The notes under the pieces were generated by a model that was not told the origin of the DNA, did no database searches, and worked only from the letters and a program-made list of their open reading frames with translations. From the NCBI GenBank assembly GCA_003184365.1, contig NKYR01000054.1:68482-132481 (forward strand): 64,000 bases of DNA, given 5' to 3'. Below, in pieces: positions 1-11,731 of the stretch (position 1 is the stretch's first letter; every line of letters starts with the position of its first letter). Origin of the DNA: Evernia prunastri. Lineage: Eukaryota; Ascomycota; Lecanoromycetes; Lecanorales; Parmeliaceae. A program made the position numbers and the translations under genes.

Positions 1-469
1 TTTGCTGTCCCAGCCTCCCACGAGATGAAGATCCCTAGGTACCTAGACGACCCCTGTGAGCTCTGGTAGCCCCTAGCGTCCGGGCGGAACCTCCCTTCCT
101 GTAGGTCAATCCTCGGTGAAACCTTAGTGAAGCTCAAACCCAAATGATTTTGAGAATGAACTGCGATACCCAAAACTGAACCACCTCCTGAGACGTCTGC
201 AGATTTACAGAAATCTAGGCTTCTTGCATTGTCACTGTCCATGCACGGACAAGAGGGCATGGAATATTCAAGACTCCGACGGCGTCCAAATGTACCTAGA
301 AGTCATGACTTTGATACCTGTCTACAATCTCTCCTGAAGCACCGAAAGCACTCCTAATATCTGGCCCAATTGTACCTTGGTTGCCCCACTTTTCACCAAT
401 GGTAGATAACGTAACACATATCGCACCAAAGTCACGAAGCCACGGTGCCATAATCAGGCACTGCGAATT
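1..469. other. intergenic, left edge of window
   Basis: I see no gene here. The stretch lies downstream of the minus-strand gene that ends at 470, so it should hold that gene's 3' UTR. The open frames are short and do not look like protein. Confidence 0.5.
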
Positions 470-2965
470 TTACAGGAAGCCCAATTCATCGTCCGTATCG
501 TGGGCAAAAGCCTCGGTATCCAAGCGATGCCTTTTCGTTGGCGGCATATCCAAGTTAGAGCCTTCAACGACTTCATTGTCACGCTTTTGGCCAGAAACTT
601 TTCTTTTAACATCACTACGTAAGTTTGGTATCTCTCGCAGCGCAACAAACTCCTCTTGTGAAGATTCTGGTGTGGAGAGTTCATCAAGGTCGTTCACAGC
701 GACCGCTTTTGAAAGGAATAGCGGGCAAGCAACTTTGCGAGGATGTGGCGATACCCTAATGAAAAGGAGCTTCTCCGATGAATTGCGATAGCTTCCTTTT
801 ACGCTACCCTGGTGAGAAGCAACTTTTCGCCCTTCATGTCTGCCTTTTGGCCGAGGTAGCCGCGGGTTTTCGGATTGAGGATGCAATGTATGCACTAGCG
901 CCAACTTTGGTGCCTCCCTGAAGCTGTCCTCGTGATTGACATCTTTCATGGTGTTAAGTCGTTGCAGTGCCAAAGCTGGAGTCTTCGCGATCCATTCGCA
1001 TATCCCCTCCTCCCACTTATATCCACTTTTGTTTCGCATGACAGTCCGAGCCTCGGTTTTATTTACGACAACTTTAGGTGAATCGTCGTCGACCGTTCGT
1101 GTTATTGCACCCTCCATGTCTAAAGCCCAGTCCAGATGTTTGGGCTGACCCGTATCTTCCGAGAATGAAAATGCTGCAGCGCGAGCAATCCCGTTGCAGA
1201 ATATTCGGATTGGCTTATCGTAGGCATTCGAAGTGGCGATAGAGATCAGGTTTTGGACCATGACCTGTATAAAGCTGAAGCCATCACCTGATTCTGCTTC
1301 ATCACAACATCGTGCAACTTCGGCAAGAAATGAGCCCGCGCAGCCCAACCATTCATTGCTAGATGGAAGGCTGGCCAGTGTAGCCAGGTCGAGTACCTCG
1401 TTTGGAGAGATCTTTGTGCCAACTTTCCTGGTCGCGACCAAGACTAGTCCTGCTGAGAGTAGAGGCAGACGTAAGGACTTTGTTGGTACAGAGTGGATGG
1501 GATTGGCATTAGAGATGACGTTAGCTAATTCAACATATTGACGTATTTCTAATCCCATATCTCGCGTTAGTGCCATGCTCAAAAGGTCGGCTTGACTTGG
1601 CTCTCTCCTCGGCTTGGGCGATCGAAGAACGTTGATAGCAGAAAGAACTGCCAAGATGTTTGAGAAAGTGGACTGTAATGCATTCTCTATGTCGTCGGAT
1701 TGGGCACCAGCTTCTCTCGATCCAAATGGCCGACCCTCCACACCGATTTCCATTGCTTGTCCGGACTTCTGGGATCTGAGGGTCGGATGAAGAGTGGTGG
1801 ATTCGTAGGCGCGGAGCCTCAGATCATGAACTTGAGGGCTCGCTTTCGCATTCAATACCCATCGCTTGTATGATCTTGAAACCGCAGTCTGAAGGAGCAA
1901 GGCGGCGGATGGAGCATGGTCGTCTTGCTGTGTAATTGAACGGAGCACACCATTCCAACATTCGATCATGGCTTTACTCGATATCCAGTCCACTGGGAGT
2001 GTACCATCGTCTAGCATCATTGCTATTTGGCGATACATGAAGCCATGTCTGCCAGTTTGCGAGACACAATGCTTCAAAGCACTCACAGTCCGAGAAATTT
2101 CGTCTTTTAGGAGATTGGCAGGGAGTCGGTGCGATGTAGCCGACTTGTCCAAAGAGTGATGAACCCGTGTGCAAGAGGATTTGATTCCCTTAGATGGACG
2201 AGACCGCGATGGTAGCAAAGCGAGCATGCCCTCAACTACGCATTCTGCTTCGTCGTATGCTGCGAGCCCAAGGCATAGAGAAAGAATTTGGCGGGAGAGA
2301 GGAAGTTCAATCAGACCTTCTCGGATTGCTTCTGCGACTAGGCTAACCCCATGGGCCCTTACTACTTCTCGGAGATATTCCCAACCACCTTCTGGCGCTG
2401 AACCAAACGCTTCGAGGCCAGTGTACACTTCCGACGTCATGTCAATGTCGTTCTCGGGATTCTTATCGTTGGTCAGTCTTTGCTCCTCGGCGATGTACAT
2501 AGGAATCTGTCTTAAGCAGGTTGAAAAGAGTGAGCGACATCCACCAGTGTAGTTGGTTTTTTTGCAAGTAGTAGCCCTTAGTAATGCTTCGAGGGCCTTG
2601 CAGATCCCCACTATGAGTCTTCGATTGTTTAGACCGGTCGAACCAGGAGAGCCTAGAATTTGAGAACCGTGGAGAACTTGCACGTTCTTCAATGTACCGC
2701 CAGGCGCGCTAAGTCGTGCTCTTTGGGCTACTATAATATGTTGATCATCTTTGCCGGCCAAGTCCTCATCATTGCCCACAGCTTGGTCTGCCGTCAAATC
2801 AAGCGGTAATCTTATCATGGTATCCTTTGCTTTTTTCACTCTTCGATCTTTATCATGGATCCTGGATTCTCGAAAGGATTGACCATTCGCTCTTGAGGAA
2901 TATGTACGCTTAATCTTCTTCCAAGGTCTTGCACAGATCTCCCATTCAGTGTCTCCTTCCGCCAT
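470..2965 (-). CDS. large conserved-looking fungal protein of unknown function
   Basis: One uninterrupted reading frame of 831 codons plus stop. The frame is open further upstream to 3100, but that extension begins with GTG; the first in-frame ATG is at 2965 and gives an N-terminus MAEGDTEWEICARPWKKIKR, so I chose it. The protein begins with a basic, disordered stretch, then has a long region of alternating hydrophobic and charged residues that looks alpha-helical (roughly residues 150-650). It contains the segment GYKWEEGICEWIAKTP near residue 680 and ends in a K/R-rich tail with KRKVSGQKR and PPTKRHR, which resemble nuclear localisation signals. There is no signal peptide or membrane segment. 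I recall the WEEGICEW-type motif from other ascomycete hypothetical proteins but cannot name a function. A nuclear location is inference from the basic tail. An upstream coding exon cannot be excluded. Confidence 0.7.
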   Translation of the reverse strand: MAEGDTEWEICARPWKKIKRTYSSRANGQSFRESRIHDKDRRVKKAKDTMIRLPLDLTADQAVGNDEDLAGKDDQHIIVAQRARLSAPGGTLKNVQVLHGSQILGSPGSTGLNNRRLIVGICKALEALLRATTCKKTNYTGGCRSLFSTCLRQIPMYIAEEQRLTNDKNPENDIDMTSEVYTGLEAFGSAPEGGWEYLREVVRAHGVSLVAEAIREGLIELPLSRQILSLCLGLAAYDEAECVVEGMLALLPSRSRPSKGIKSSCTRVHHSLDKSATSHRLPANLLKDEISRTVSALKHCVSQTGRHGFMYRQIAMMLDDGTLPVDWISSKAMIECWNGVLRSITQQDDHAPSAALLLQTAVSRSYKRWVLNAKASPQVHDLRLRAYESTTLHPTLRSQKSGQAMEIGVEGRPFGSREAGAQSDDIENALQSTFSNILAVLSAINVLRSPKPRREPSQADLLSMALTRDMGLEIRQYVELANVISNANPIHSVPTKSLRLPLLSAGLVLVATRKVGTKISPNEVLDLATLASLPSSNEWLGCAGSFLAEVARCCDEAESGDGFSFIQVMVQNLISIATSNAYDKPIRIFCNGIARAAAFSFSEDTGQPKHLDWALDMEGAITRTVDDDSPKVVVNKTEARTVMRNKSGYKWEEGICEWIAKTPALALQRLNTMKDVNHEDSFREAPKLALVHTLHPQSENPRLPRPKGRHEGRKVASHQGSVKGSYRNSSEKLLFIRVSPHPRKVACPLFLSKAVAVNDLDELSTPESSQEEFVALREIPNLRSDVKRKVSGQKRDNEVVEGSNLDMPPTKRHRLDTEAFAHDTDDELGFL

Positions 2966-4175
2966 CACGAAGGAAGCCCGGGAGGATGATGGCGAGGCTG
3001 TTCCAGAGTTGTCTTCATCATGCCTGGGTTCAGACAGTGTGGCTTTGCGCAAGAGAGCAATCTTGGACGAGAGAGGGCGAAGAAGTCGATTGCATCGCAC
3101 GGAAGTCCATGGCGCTTTTGTGTCTACAATATGTCAATTCACCGGAGGTTTGTATGGGCGTCCCTCAAATCTCACTTTCGTTCATGTCGTGCTGTTCTCG
3201 AGTCTCGACCGAAATGTACCTTGCTTAGGATCGCAAAGGGATCTCAGCACCAGGCTGTTTGTAAGATATTTACCAAGTCTGCAGATAAAGCAATGCAATG
3301 AGTTATTGTAAATGAAGCCAAATAAAAGCCAGAAGAATGCTGAAGAGGCGCTGGCAAGTATAGCTTTCTGTGTTTGGGTGTCGGGTAAACATTGCGGGGC
3401 AAAGTTTTTCCGCCTGCCGTCAATGCCAAGCCCGCTAGCCTCCGTCTCGCAGATCCAAAATAGGTGCACGAGGGGCAGCAGAAGAAAAACCCTCTACTTC
3501 TCTACTTCCAAATCTATTGCTTATTGTGTCTAGACCTTGATTCTTTTTTACCTACATCTTCACGTCCAAACATGATGCTATGAAGGTGTACATATCATTG
3601 CACTAAGTAAGCAGATGTGGTGGCGATGTGGAGCATTGAAAGCTTGTATGAAGAGACAAGAAACGGCTCCCTGTCATCCAGACTCGGCCCGTGGTGCCTT
3701 CACTGACTATGAACCTACAATGAGAATCAATGTATAAACATGTATCTGATGGCCTCAGTCTTTTTTAAGGTCGCCTCAAGCCTGTCATTGGCCATCTCCC
3801 TTTCTGCTGCTCGTCCTCTCATTCATTTCCTCTTTCCAGCATGAGAAACAATATATCGAGCACTGTCTATACACTCAGAGCTAGTTTCTTGAGCATATTC
3901 GCCATAGCTTGAAGGTGGCTTGAATCATGGTTACAAGGTTAGTTATTCTGCAAAAGATGAATTTACCAGCTTGTGACGCCTTCATATCATACGTTCCGGG
4001 CCTTGCCATAGAATTTACGCCTCCATTCTTCGTTCTGCTGCCGAAGGGTCGTTGTCTGCGTTTGCTCATGACTATTCATTGCTATAACGGTCCTCATCTC
4101 ACAAACATCCTACTTGTTCCTCTTCCTACTATATCACCGCTCTCCATTCTCTTCTAGACGAACATACGCACTGCC
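2966..4175. other. intergenic, divergent promoter region
   Basis: This lies between the minus-strand gene ending at 470 and the plus-strand membrane protein starting at 4176, so both promoters should be here. Short ORFs on both strands have no protein-like character. Nothing else is recognised. Confidence 0.5.
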
Positions 4176-6011
4176 ATGTCTTCCACATCAACCCCAGGGC
4201 CATTGCCACCTGACATCAGTCGTGGATCTGATCTTCTCATTGTCAGATGGCTGACTATGTCTCTTGCATTATTGATCGTGTCTCTGCGTTTCTACATTCG
4301 AGGGATCCTGCGCAAAAACGTAGACTGGGATGATTATACAATTTTACTAGCAGTTGTAAGTTATCTTCGATCTGGATTATTCTGAAAAGCTTGCACTGAC
4401 GGCTCTGCTTAGATATCTACCATCGCTCAGAGCATCTTCACGGCCTTCCAGGTTCAAAGCGGGTTCGGTCGGAACATTCACTATCTCACTCCAGTCCAGA
4501 TAAAGTACTTCCGGCTATACACCACCATATGCATCATGTTTGCCACTGTCGGCACAGGTCTGGTCAGGATTTCAGCGTGCCTGTTCGTCCTCCGTCTTCT
4601 GCCTGCCATCAAGACGTCATACCGCATGTGGACTTGGGGATTATTGGCATCCTGCGCCATCATTACCCTTGGGTCTTTCCTTGCCCAGTGCTTTCAATGC
4701 ATACCACTTCCAGGATTGTGGGACGAAAGCGTCAAATCACGGTGCTTTTCGCAAGCTGTCATGACGAAGATTGTTCAATTTCAGGGCTGTGCGTAACTTT
4801 GAGCCGCTTTCACGGTTAGCTTTTTGACTCATACAAGTGCAGGCACTGCTGTCATAACGGACCTCCTCTGCTCACTATTGTCAATGTTGGTCTTCCGTAA
4901 CTTACAAGTCAGCCTGCGGGTTAAGCTGGCTGTTTTCGTTGTCATGGGACTTGGATTCTTGTAAGCCAAAGAGAATTCCTTGCCAGCGTCTCCTGTCAGA
5001 CTAACAGCTAAGTAGTACCGCCGCAACCGCCGTTGCTAGAACTGTACTCAGTGTTTTTACAACTACGAACCCGACTTGTAAGCGACCAATCCTACCAACA
5101 ATTTACGCAGGTATCTGATTACAGCATAGGGGATTACATACCCGCAGCCATTTGGGCCTGGTAACTTATCCCGTTCTTCATTGCTGCCGAATCCTTCACC
5201 TTCCACTCTCTATTAGCCTTCACCTCGCATACCTCTTCTCTCATTCCTCCCAACGCGGCTAATCCATCCCGACAGTCTCGAGCAAAACATCGGAATAATC
5301 GTCGCCTCCATGCCTGCCCTCCGCCAGCTCCTCACCATCCGCAAACAGTCACATCCATCGTATTCCTCCGAAAATCTCTACAACTACCACCACAGCAACA
5401 CCCGGCCCCCTCTCAACGACTTCGTCAGGCTCTCAGACAGCGATCGTATCCGCCTACCCGTCGATAATTACACCAGTGAAACCAGCATCCACGGCTTCTC
5501 ATCGCCAGTGCCCAAAACAGGCGACGTTGAAAGTCGCCACGACCCAAGAACGAGTCTGATAAGACTCAACACGGTCTCCCCACCCCTCTGGGCCGAACGT
5601 AAGATTTCCGCGGCGGAGACAGTGGAGATGACCCGCGTATCTGCCACCCCGACCTTCGTGGAGCGCAAACCCTCGTCGGCGGCAAGTCTGGGACTGAACA
5701 TGGCTGCCCCGTCCTGGGGCCACAGGAAGAGCTCATCGGCGGACAAGGCATACGCTCCGAACAGCAAAAGGCAGAGCATGATCTCCCCCTTGAGCATCGA
5801 TCGACCGCCGTCTCCCTTTTTCGCAGGAAGGGCGCAGCAGCTCGGGAGGTTCGAGGAGACCGGCTTGCGGTGCTCCAGGGTCGCGACGCCCGAGGAGATG
5901 CTGTCGTTTGGGAACCCGGCCGCGCTGGGCTATTCGTGCACGATCGAGGGGGGCACACCGAAGGGGACGCCGAAGACGTCGCCGAGGACGTCACCGAAGC
6001 TGACGCTTTAG
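4176..6011 (+). CDS. SAT4/PTH11-type rhodopsin-domain integral membrane protein
   Basis: Six exons (4176-4355, 4413-4788, 4843-4960, 5016-5077, 5130-5160, 5276-6011) join in frame to 440 aa. The fungal rhodopsin-domain pattern is clear: a first membrane helix with the RFYIRG motif, then VDWDDYT before helix 2, FRLYTTICIMFATVGTGLVR in helix 3, TDLLCSLL in helix 5, and LEQNIGIIVASMPALRQL at the end of helix 7, which is the family's diagnostic ending. Introns have good donors and branch sites, for example CTAAC at 5001-5005. No CFEM domain precedes the helices, so it is not a full PTH11-type receptor. The cytoplasmic tail of about 150 residues is Ser/Pro-rich. It repeats an (E/H)RK-x-S-S/A-A element three times and ends in repeated T/S-P sites, so phosphorylation is likely (inference). 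The ligand and role are unknown; the family is plasma-membrane located and often contracts or expands between species. Confidence 0.88.
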
Positions 6012-6304
6012 TGGAGGAAGATTGAGTGAGTGAGTAAGTGGGGGATCGAGTGGAATCACGATGGGGGATAGATCCAAGCTCGGGGTTGCGGAAACAAATT
6101 GTGTCAGCCGTGAAGAAGAACCCTCGTTCTCAATGTTGTAGTAATAAGCGACGCATAGGTTCGTAGTAATATTCCGACAGTAAAATACAAATCGATCTAA
6201 CAAGGCCTACACAATGCTAGCTACAAGTAGTCCTCCCTGCGCAATGACCCTCGTTGGAAGTCATTGAAGAACATCCCAACGGAAAAGATATCACCATTCG
6301 TCTT

Positions 6305-6398
6305 CTCCACATAGCTAGTTGTAATAGGCATACTTTCTACACGTAGCTACTTCTAATGGCCATACTTTCTACACGCAGCTACTCGTAACAGCCATAAA
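6305..6398. repeat. imperfect 31-32 bp tandem repeat, about 2.5 copies
   Basis: Two adjacent near-identical units occupy 6327-6357 and 6358-6389; both contain CATACTTTCTACACG followed by (T/C)AGCTACT. A partial, more diverged copy precedes them from about 6305. The repeat overlaps the 3' end of the minus-strand ORF at 6379-6801. Confidence 0.75.
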
Positions 6399-6801
6399 CC
6401 CTCTCTAATACCTCGTACAAGATCCTTACATCTCTCCGTGCACGGAAAACATACCACCCCAGGAATCCCTTTAACTTAAAATGATTCGTGATCAATTCCA
6501 CCATCAATGTTGGATGATACTTAAGCCCGGCCACTAGAGTGAACCACAAGAGGCCGGGAATCATCAATTTCCAGTGTATCTCTCTGCACAGCTCGAGCGG
6601 GTACAGCGCTTCCTTTCCATGGAAGAAATCACTCAAGATGGGAGATCTGGTCACATCCCTCCCAATTCCTGTAAATTGAGTGAGGGAAATGGTATGAGTT
6701 GCAATTGCGCCGGTGAAAGTGCTATGTATGTGCTCCCGACTATGGTACAGGCCTCCGAATCCTGATGCGAAAAAAGCCCATTCTAAAGATGTCCAAGCCA
6801 T
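6379..6801 (-). CDS. orphan ORF, hypothetical 140-aa protein
   Basis: An ATG-started frame of 140 codons with protein-like composition: aromatic, with alternating hydrophobic patches (GFGGLYHSREH, LMIPGLLWFTLVAG) and a basic C-terminal part. One possible membrane-associated segment lies at about residues 80-95. I do not recognise the family. There is no intron and no clear signal peptide, and its 3' end runs into a tandem repeat. It could be a species-specific gene, a fragment of an older gene or a chance ORF. The gap to the CLU1 stop is only about 210 bp, so it would have to share a short intergenic region with the CLU1 3' UTR. Confidence 0.35.
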   Translation of the reverse strand: MAWTSLEWAFFASGFGGLYHSREHIHSTFTGAIATHTISLTQFTGIGRDVTRSPILSDFFHGKEALYPLELCREIHWKLMIPGLLWFTLVAGLKYHPTLMVELITNHFKLKGFLGWYVFRARRDVRILYEVLERVYGCYE

Positions 6802-7013
6802 ATAGGTAGAATGGAGAATGATGTGTGCAGGTACAATGGTCTAAAAGAGTGGCGATGGCTCCGTATGCAAATTGGGTGATTATGTACAGAAGGGGGGAGT
6901 GTACAGGGAGAGAGTCAAAGAATTGGTCACGCTATGCAAACTTTTCGCTCCGTCCGAGGACGACTGTTGTACAAGTGGAACGCCTATCTGAGCAATTCTG
7001 TCGAAGAGAATGA

Positions 7014-10000
7014 TCAGGCCTGAGCTCCAACAACTCCTACTCCCCCCCGGCGTTTCGGATTGCTGCGAGTCGTGCGCTTCTTTCCTATTGATGACTTTGA
7101 AATATTATCTCCACCCTCAATGATCTTCACCAGCTCGTCAATACTTCGAGAATCAAAGCTGTTGCTGCTCCTTGAAGTAATATCCCGACCACTAGCCATA
7201 TCTGAATTAGACTGCCCCACTTGAGGCTGCGGGCGGGCTCCCATGGTGGTCACTCGCGGGTTAAAGACTACTCTTCTCAGTCGCCGAGCTTGCACGTCTT
7301 TCGCGTGCTTGGCCATAGACACGGCGTTCTGGGTGAGCTGTTCGAGCCACTTCTCCGACTCTTTGGTATTTGGATCATCGGGGCCGAGTTTGGAAAGGAA
7401 GATGCTGTACGCTTCGCGCATACGGTGGACCGCGCCTTTATGGTCTTGATCTAAGACCAAGGCTTGCGCTAATTGGAAGAGGAGCGTGGCAGTGTTGACA
7501 GATTGTTTCCCTGATACTTCTTCGCTTATGGTGAGAGAGGTCTCAAACCACTGGCGTGAATCTGGGTAGAATTGCAGTTGCTGAAGCATGACGGCTGCAT
7601 TGTTGAGCGTTGTAATAGAGTCAGGATGTTTGGAGCCGTAAATGATTTTCCAAAGCTCTAAAGCGTGTCTCACACATGCTAAAGCGACGGTTGTATTGCG
7701 GTTACCGTGTTCGAACAGAGCGAGATTGAGGTAGCTTAGGATCGTCTCATTCGAATCTATACCAAGGGTACGTTCTGAAATGATCACCGCTTTGTGAGCC
7801 AATTCAATAGCTGCGCTCTTTTCATCAAGCTGGTAGTAGAGCATCGCCAGTTGATGGTACACTCGAGCTACTTCCGGATGCAAAATGCCATATATCTGTT
7901 CGTGCAGAGTCAGCGACTCGAGAAGCAATTCCTGGCCGATTTCTTTTTGGTTCTGCATCATCGATATTTTGCCAGCTTCCAACGCCTCTTCGGCCAGAAC
8001 ACTCTTTGGGCAGGCATCTTTGATGATGGGAACCGTATTCGCTATATCTTCCGGGTTGAACGTCGATTGCTGGATTGGACTATGCGAGCCATTTGGTACT
8101 GGCGAGGTGCGACCACCGTTTCTCTTCTTCTTTTTCCCATTAGTATTGCTATGAGCATGACCGTTCATTCCAGTGTGGTTCGCGGTCCCGTTGGCAACTC
8201 CGTTAGGCTCGAGCTTGGACGACTCAGGGTTCGTTTGCGTTTCTGGAGTGAAGTGGTATTCCCGGGCGATCAGCTGCACTCCAAGCTTGAGCGCTATGCT
8301 TCGCAAAAGCTGAAGATGTCTTATGCCGTGTGTCCAGACGTCATCCAATACATACTGGTACCGAGTCTGGACCTGGATCTCAATCTCTGTTTTGAGGCTG
8401 TGAGGTGTGACATTCGCGAATGAAAAATCAGCGTCCCTATAGAAATCTCGGAGATCGTCATCAATCTGTGCTTTGGGTGACTCGTTTAGACCTGTGCCCA
8501 AGAGGCAATTGAGAAGGTGGCATAAACAATTCGTAGTAAAGACCATTGGTAGATGCTTCAGATATCGATGGGCAACGTGCTTGAAAGCTCTAGCGACCAT
8601 CTCTTGTACAGACAGTGCTTTAAGAGCTCGCAGTCGTGCATCCCCGTTCTCAGTAAGAGTGGCGAGTTTGCCTAGGTAGCGCAAGTTGACACCTCGCCTA
8701 TGCATCAATCGAGTCAAGGATTGGCCGTCCATTGGAAATCCGACCTCTCCCTCTTTGAGGTCTTGTATCATTTCGGGGATGACTTTCTCGTTAAGGTACG
8801 CGCAGACAGCTCGTACTTCGCGCTCATCGTTTGCCCATTCTTTCTTCTCATCGTCTGTTTGTGGAACCTGTCCGCAGAAGACATCAGGATTTAGACTTAG
8901 ATTAAAAGCTGAGATGTCCACGCGATCTTCCTCCGGACTCTGTTCCGCCTTCGAATCGGATGATATGCCCAGATTGGTTTGATTCTCGTGGCTCATCTCC
9001 TCCATACCATCGGCTTGGCTTTCTCCTGTACCATTCTTTATTGTAGCTGGCCGATCTACTTTTGCATTGGTCTCCCGCCTTTTCACTTCTTCTTGGACAT
9101 ATTCGCCCATTCTAAGCCTCCAGTACGCCTCCACAAGCTCCGGTCGGAGGGTGGTCATGCGGTGAGGATAATTGCGTGACTGAGACTCATCAGTAGCTTC
9201 CTCGCCAGTTTCGCAATATTTTTCAAGCCAAATAACATCCAGTGGGGTAAGCCTATACAAGTCGAGAATGTACTTGCGGCCGTCTGTGCCAAGTAGGCCT
9301 TTCGTTTCAACGCTGCCCTCGAGCACGTGCTTTGTGCCTTCTTTGTCCCAAACAGGATGCTTCTTCACTTTCAAGGCTTTGGAGACTTGCGAGAAAGTCG
9401 GTACAAATGCCTCGTTCTCAGCCACAACGTCTCGACCTTCAACTCCACCATAATCGACTTGATGTTCCTCGGGTTCTCGCTGCTTAAAGATACCAGGAAC
9501 AATACTCTGCGCGACCAACCGCTTGCCCAAGTAGTCTACGATGATGGTTCCAGGGGTTGCCAAGCCCGCTATGTCCAATTGATTGACGGCTTTTACACCA
9601 CCAACATCCTTTCCCACAGCTACTCGAGCAGCTTCGTCGCCGCCTTCCGATGTAAAGGTACCAACACCGTCAGCTCCGAATGAATAGAACACATTGTTGT
9701 ATACAAAGATCTGGGCGTCTTTGCTTTCCGTGGGGTTAAGGGGCGCAATCTCCCCACGTGCGACCATCATTGCACCACGAGCGGCTGCTTCATTGAATTC
9801 AGCAAAGATCTTAGATATCAGTCGCTCTCTAAAGACTCGATCCTGGACAGTCTCTCGAGGTAGCTCTCGAGTGGACTGTATCTCCTCATTCCAATCTCGC
9901 AGTGTCTCGGTATTCTCAACCCCAGAGAGCAGATACGTTTCCTGAGTCCTGGTCAGATCTGGTTGATGAGACGAAAGGAATGTTGCTGTAGGAGCGACAA

Positions 10001-11140
10001 GCCAGGGACTTGAAGGTATGGCATTAGTAAGTTGGAAGTTTGCTAATGGATCCCGCTTGTTGTTCGCTTCTAACAATTTGGCAAAGGATCCGGTAAAAGA
10101 CTGTGACAGGATCGAGATCAGAGAGAAGAGTGAGTGCGCGGCTGCGTTCTTTGGTGGGGGTCGTGGGAATGGGTCAAATTTGCTATTGGAAGACTTGTTC
10201 ACGAAGAACCCCGATATATGGGACGTGATTTGGTACTGCTCGCCTTCATTCGTGGTGAGCTGTAGATAGAGAAGATGGCCTTGTTGTCGAAGGAACGGTG
10301 GCGGAGGATTCCAAGCCGAAACACCAAGGGATTTGATTGTCTTGGAAGGCTGGTCCTGATCCGAAGGGATGATTGTACGCATCGAGGGTGGATTCTCGAG
10401 GGTGTAGTCCGTGAGAGCATGTGGAGCTCCGGATGTGCTTGCATTGGCTGGTTTGTCCGTGGGAGCAGAGGGGACGGCAGGGTCTCTCCATGGCGATACT
10501 GTGTCGTGGAGTGATAGACCAGCTGAAATGCCGTGCAGCGTGTCCACCCGGTTGCCGGCGGCCCCAATGATATCCCGAATCCGTATCAAGTGCATCCGAG
10601 CCTCTTTCTCTGTATATGGGTCTTCCACCAACTTCAGTTCTGAGCCTGCAGCAAACCCCTGGACCTCTGAAAGCTCAAGATGGTCATTGATCCGTTCGTC
10701 CTTATGTTCAAGGTGAAAGCATGAATACTGAAAAGTGCCAGGGGATTCCATTATGGATTGCCGAAGGTCTTGCACTTGCTCTTGTGTGGATACCATGATC
10801 TGGATCTCGTAGGGTTGATGAGGCAGTTTGACGGTGACTTGGAAGACATCTTTAGTGGACGTTAGCTCTTTCCATTGACCTCTATTCTGGGACGTACTGT
10901 CGGCAGTCTGCTCCTTCCTCGCCTCGCCTTGCTTGGAGACGGTGTTTTCTCCATTGGCAAGTGCGGTAGAAGAACCTTTGTGGTCGGTTGTTTCCTTACT
11001 ATTGGTCAAATCGGAATTGTCTAGGCGTATACTATCAGTGCAAGACCTTAGACGGATATGCTGGAGCTGACATGACGGCAGGGAGTAGGCGAAATTCACG
11101 TACCAGACTTTGCGTTTGCATCAGTACTATCCTCTGACAT
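7014..11140 (-). CDS. CLU1: clustered mitochondria protein homolog (Clu1/TIF31)
   Basis: Two exons: 11140-11104 and 11020-7014 (intron 11103-11021, 83 nt, branch CTGAT, acceptor CTAG), giving 1347 aa. The start at 11140 was chosen because the 12 codons before the donor keep frame and give MSEDSTDANAKSD, while the ORF reaching 11099 would begin inside the intron. Domains in order: a CLU N-terminal ubiquitin-like region (about 60-150), the Clu domain (about 350-620), an eIF3-p135-like segment (about 740-930), and TPR repeats (about 1030-1210, with LALFEHGN and NNAAVMLQQLQFYPDSRQWF). The tail is basic and disordered. In known fungi Clu1 binds mRNAs of nuclear-encoded mitochondrial proteins, keeps mitochondria dispersed, and associates loosely with eIF3; it acts in the cytosol. 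Length matches the family (about 1250-1350). Confidence 0.95.
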
Positions 11141-11731
11141 ATTATCAATTTCTTAAAACGAGTATGGAATATTATGTACAAGCGAATATGAGGGTACGTG
11201 TGGTGTTGCAGTTTCAAAAGAATGTTCAATTGGATACAATGATTAAGGAGAGTCTAAATGTCATGGATAAACATATAGAGTAAGATGAGTTAGCAGGTTA
11301 GTAAGAAAAAAGCAAGAGGGAGGAAATGAAATAATGAGAGACTTTTTTTTTCCCAGCGCTCGAAGGGGAGCTCCGTCACCGACGTTTAAGGTAAACACGC
11401 GGGAGCTATGGAATAGAGCCGGTGAAGCTGATTACTTTCGCCCGCAAATCCGGTTCCACCCGATCGCCTGCGCGCGGAATTATCCCTGCTGCTTCCGAGT
11501 ACTGTATCGAGAATTCGAGATGGACAGATCGCAAATATTGTTAATCTCACTGCTATTGCCGACGACAAGACCCAGCTTGTAAAATTAATTCCACTTGTCA
11601 TTTCTTGCCTCTCTTTCAGGTCTACTACCTCTTCTCAATGTCACAACCTTCTCCGAAGTGAAAAAAAGGCGCTTTTTGCATGCACATCTGACCTCTGGGC
11701 CATTCTTCCTGCGTCGGGGTCGCTCGTGAGC
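11141..11731. promoter_or_regulatory. divergent intergenic region between CLU1 and HUT1
   Basis: The 591 bp between the two divergent start codons must hold both promoters. It includes a pyrimidine-rich stretch with long T runs near 11340-11355. I see no confident TATA element. Short ORFs here look like chance. Confidence 0.4.

Noticed and set aside
5566..5994. A 142-codon minus-strand ORF opposite the SAT4-protein tail.
   Set aside because: It is a Ser/Arg-rich shadow of the GC-rich tail exon.
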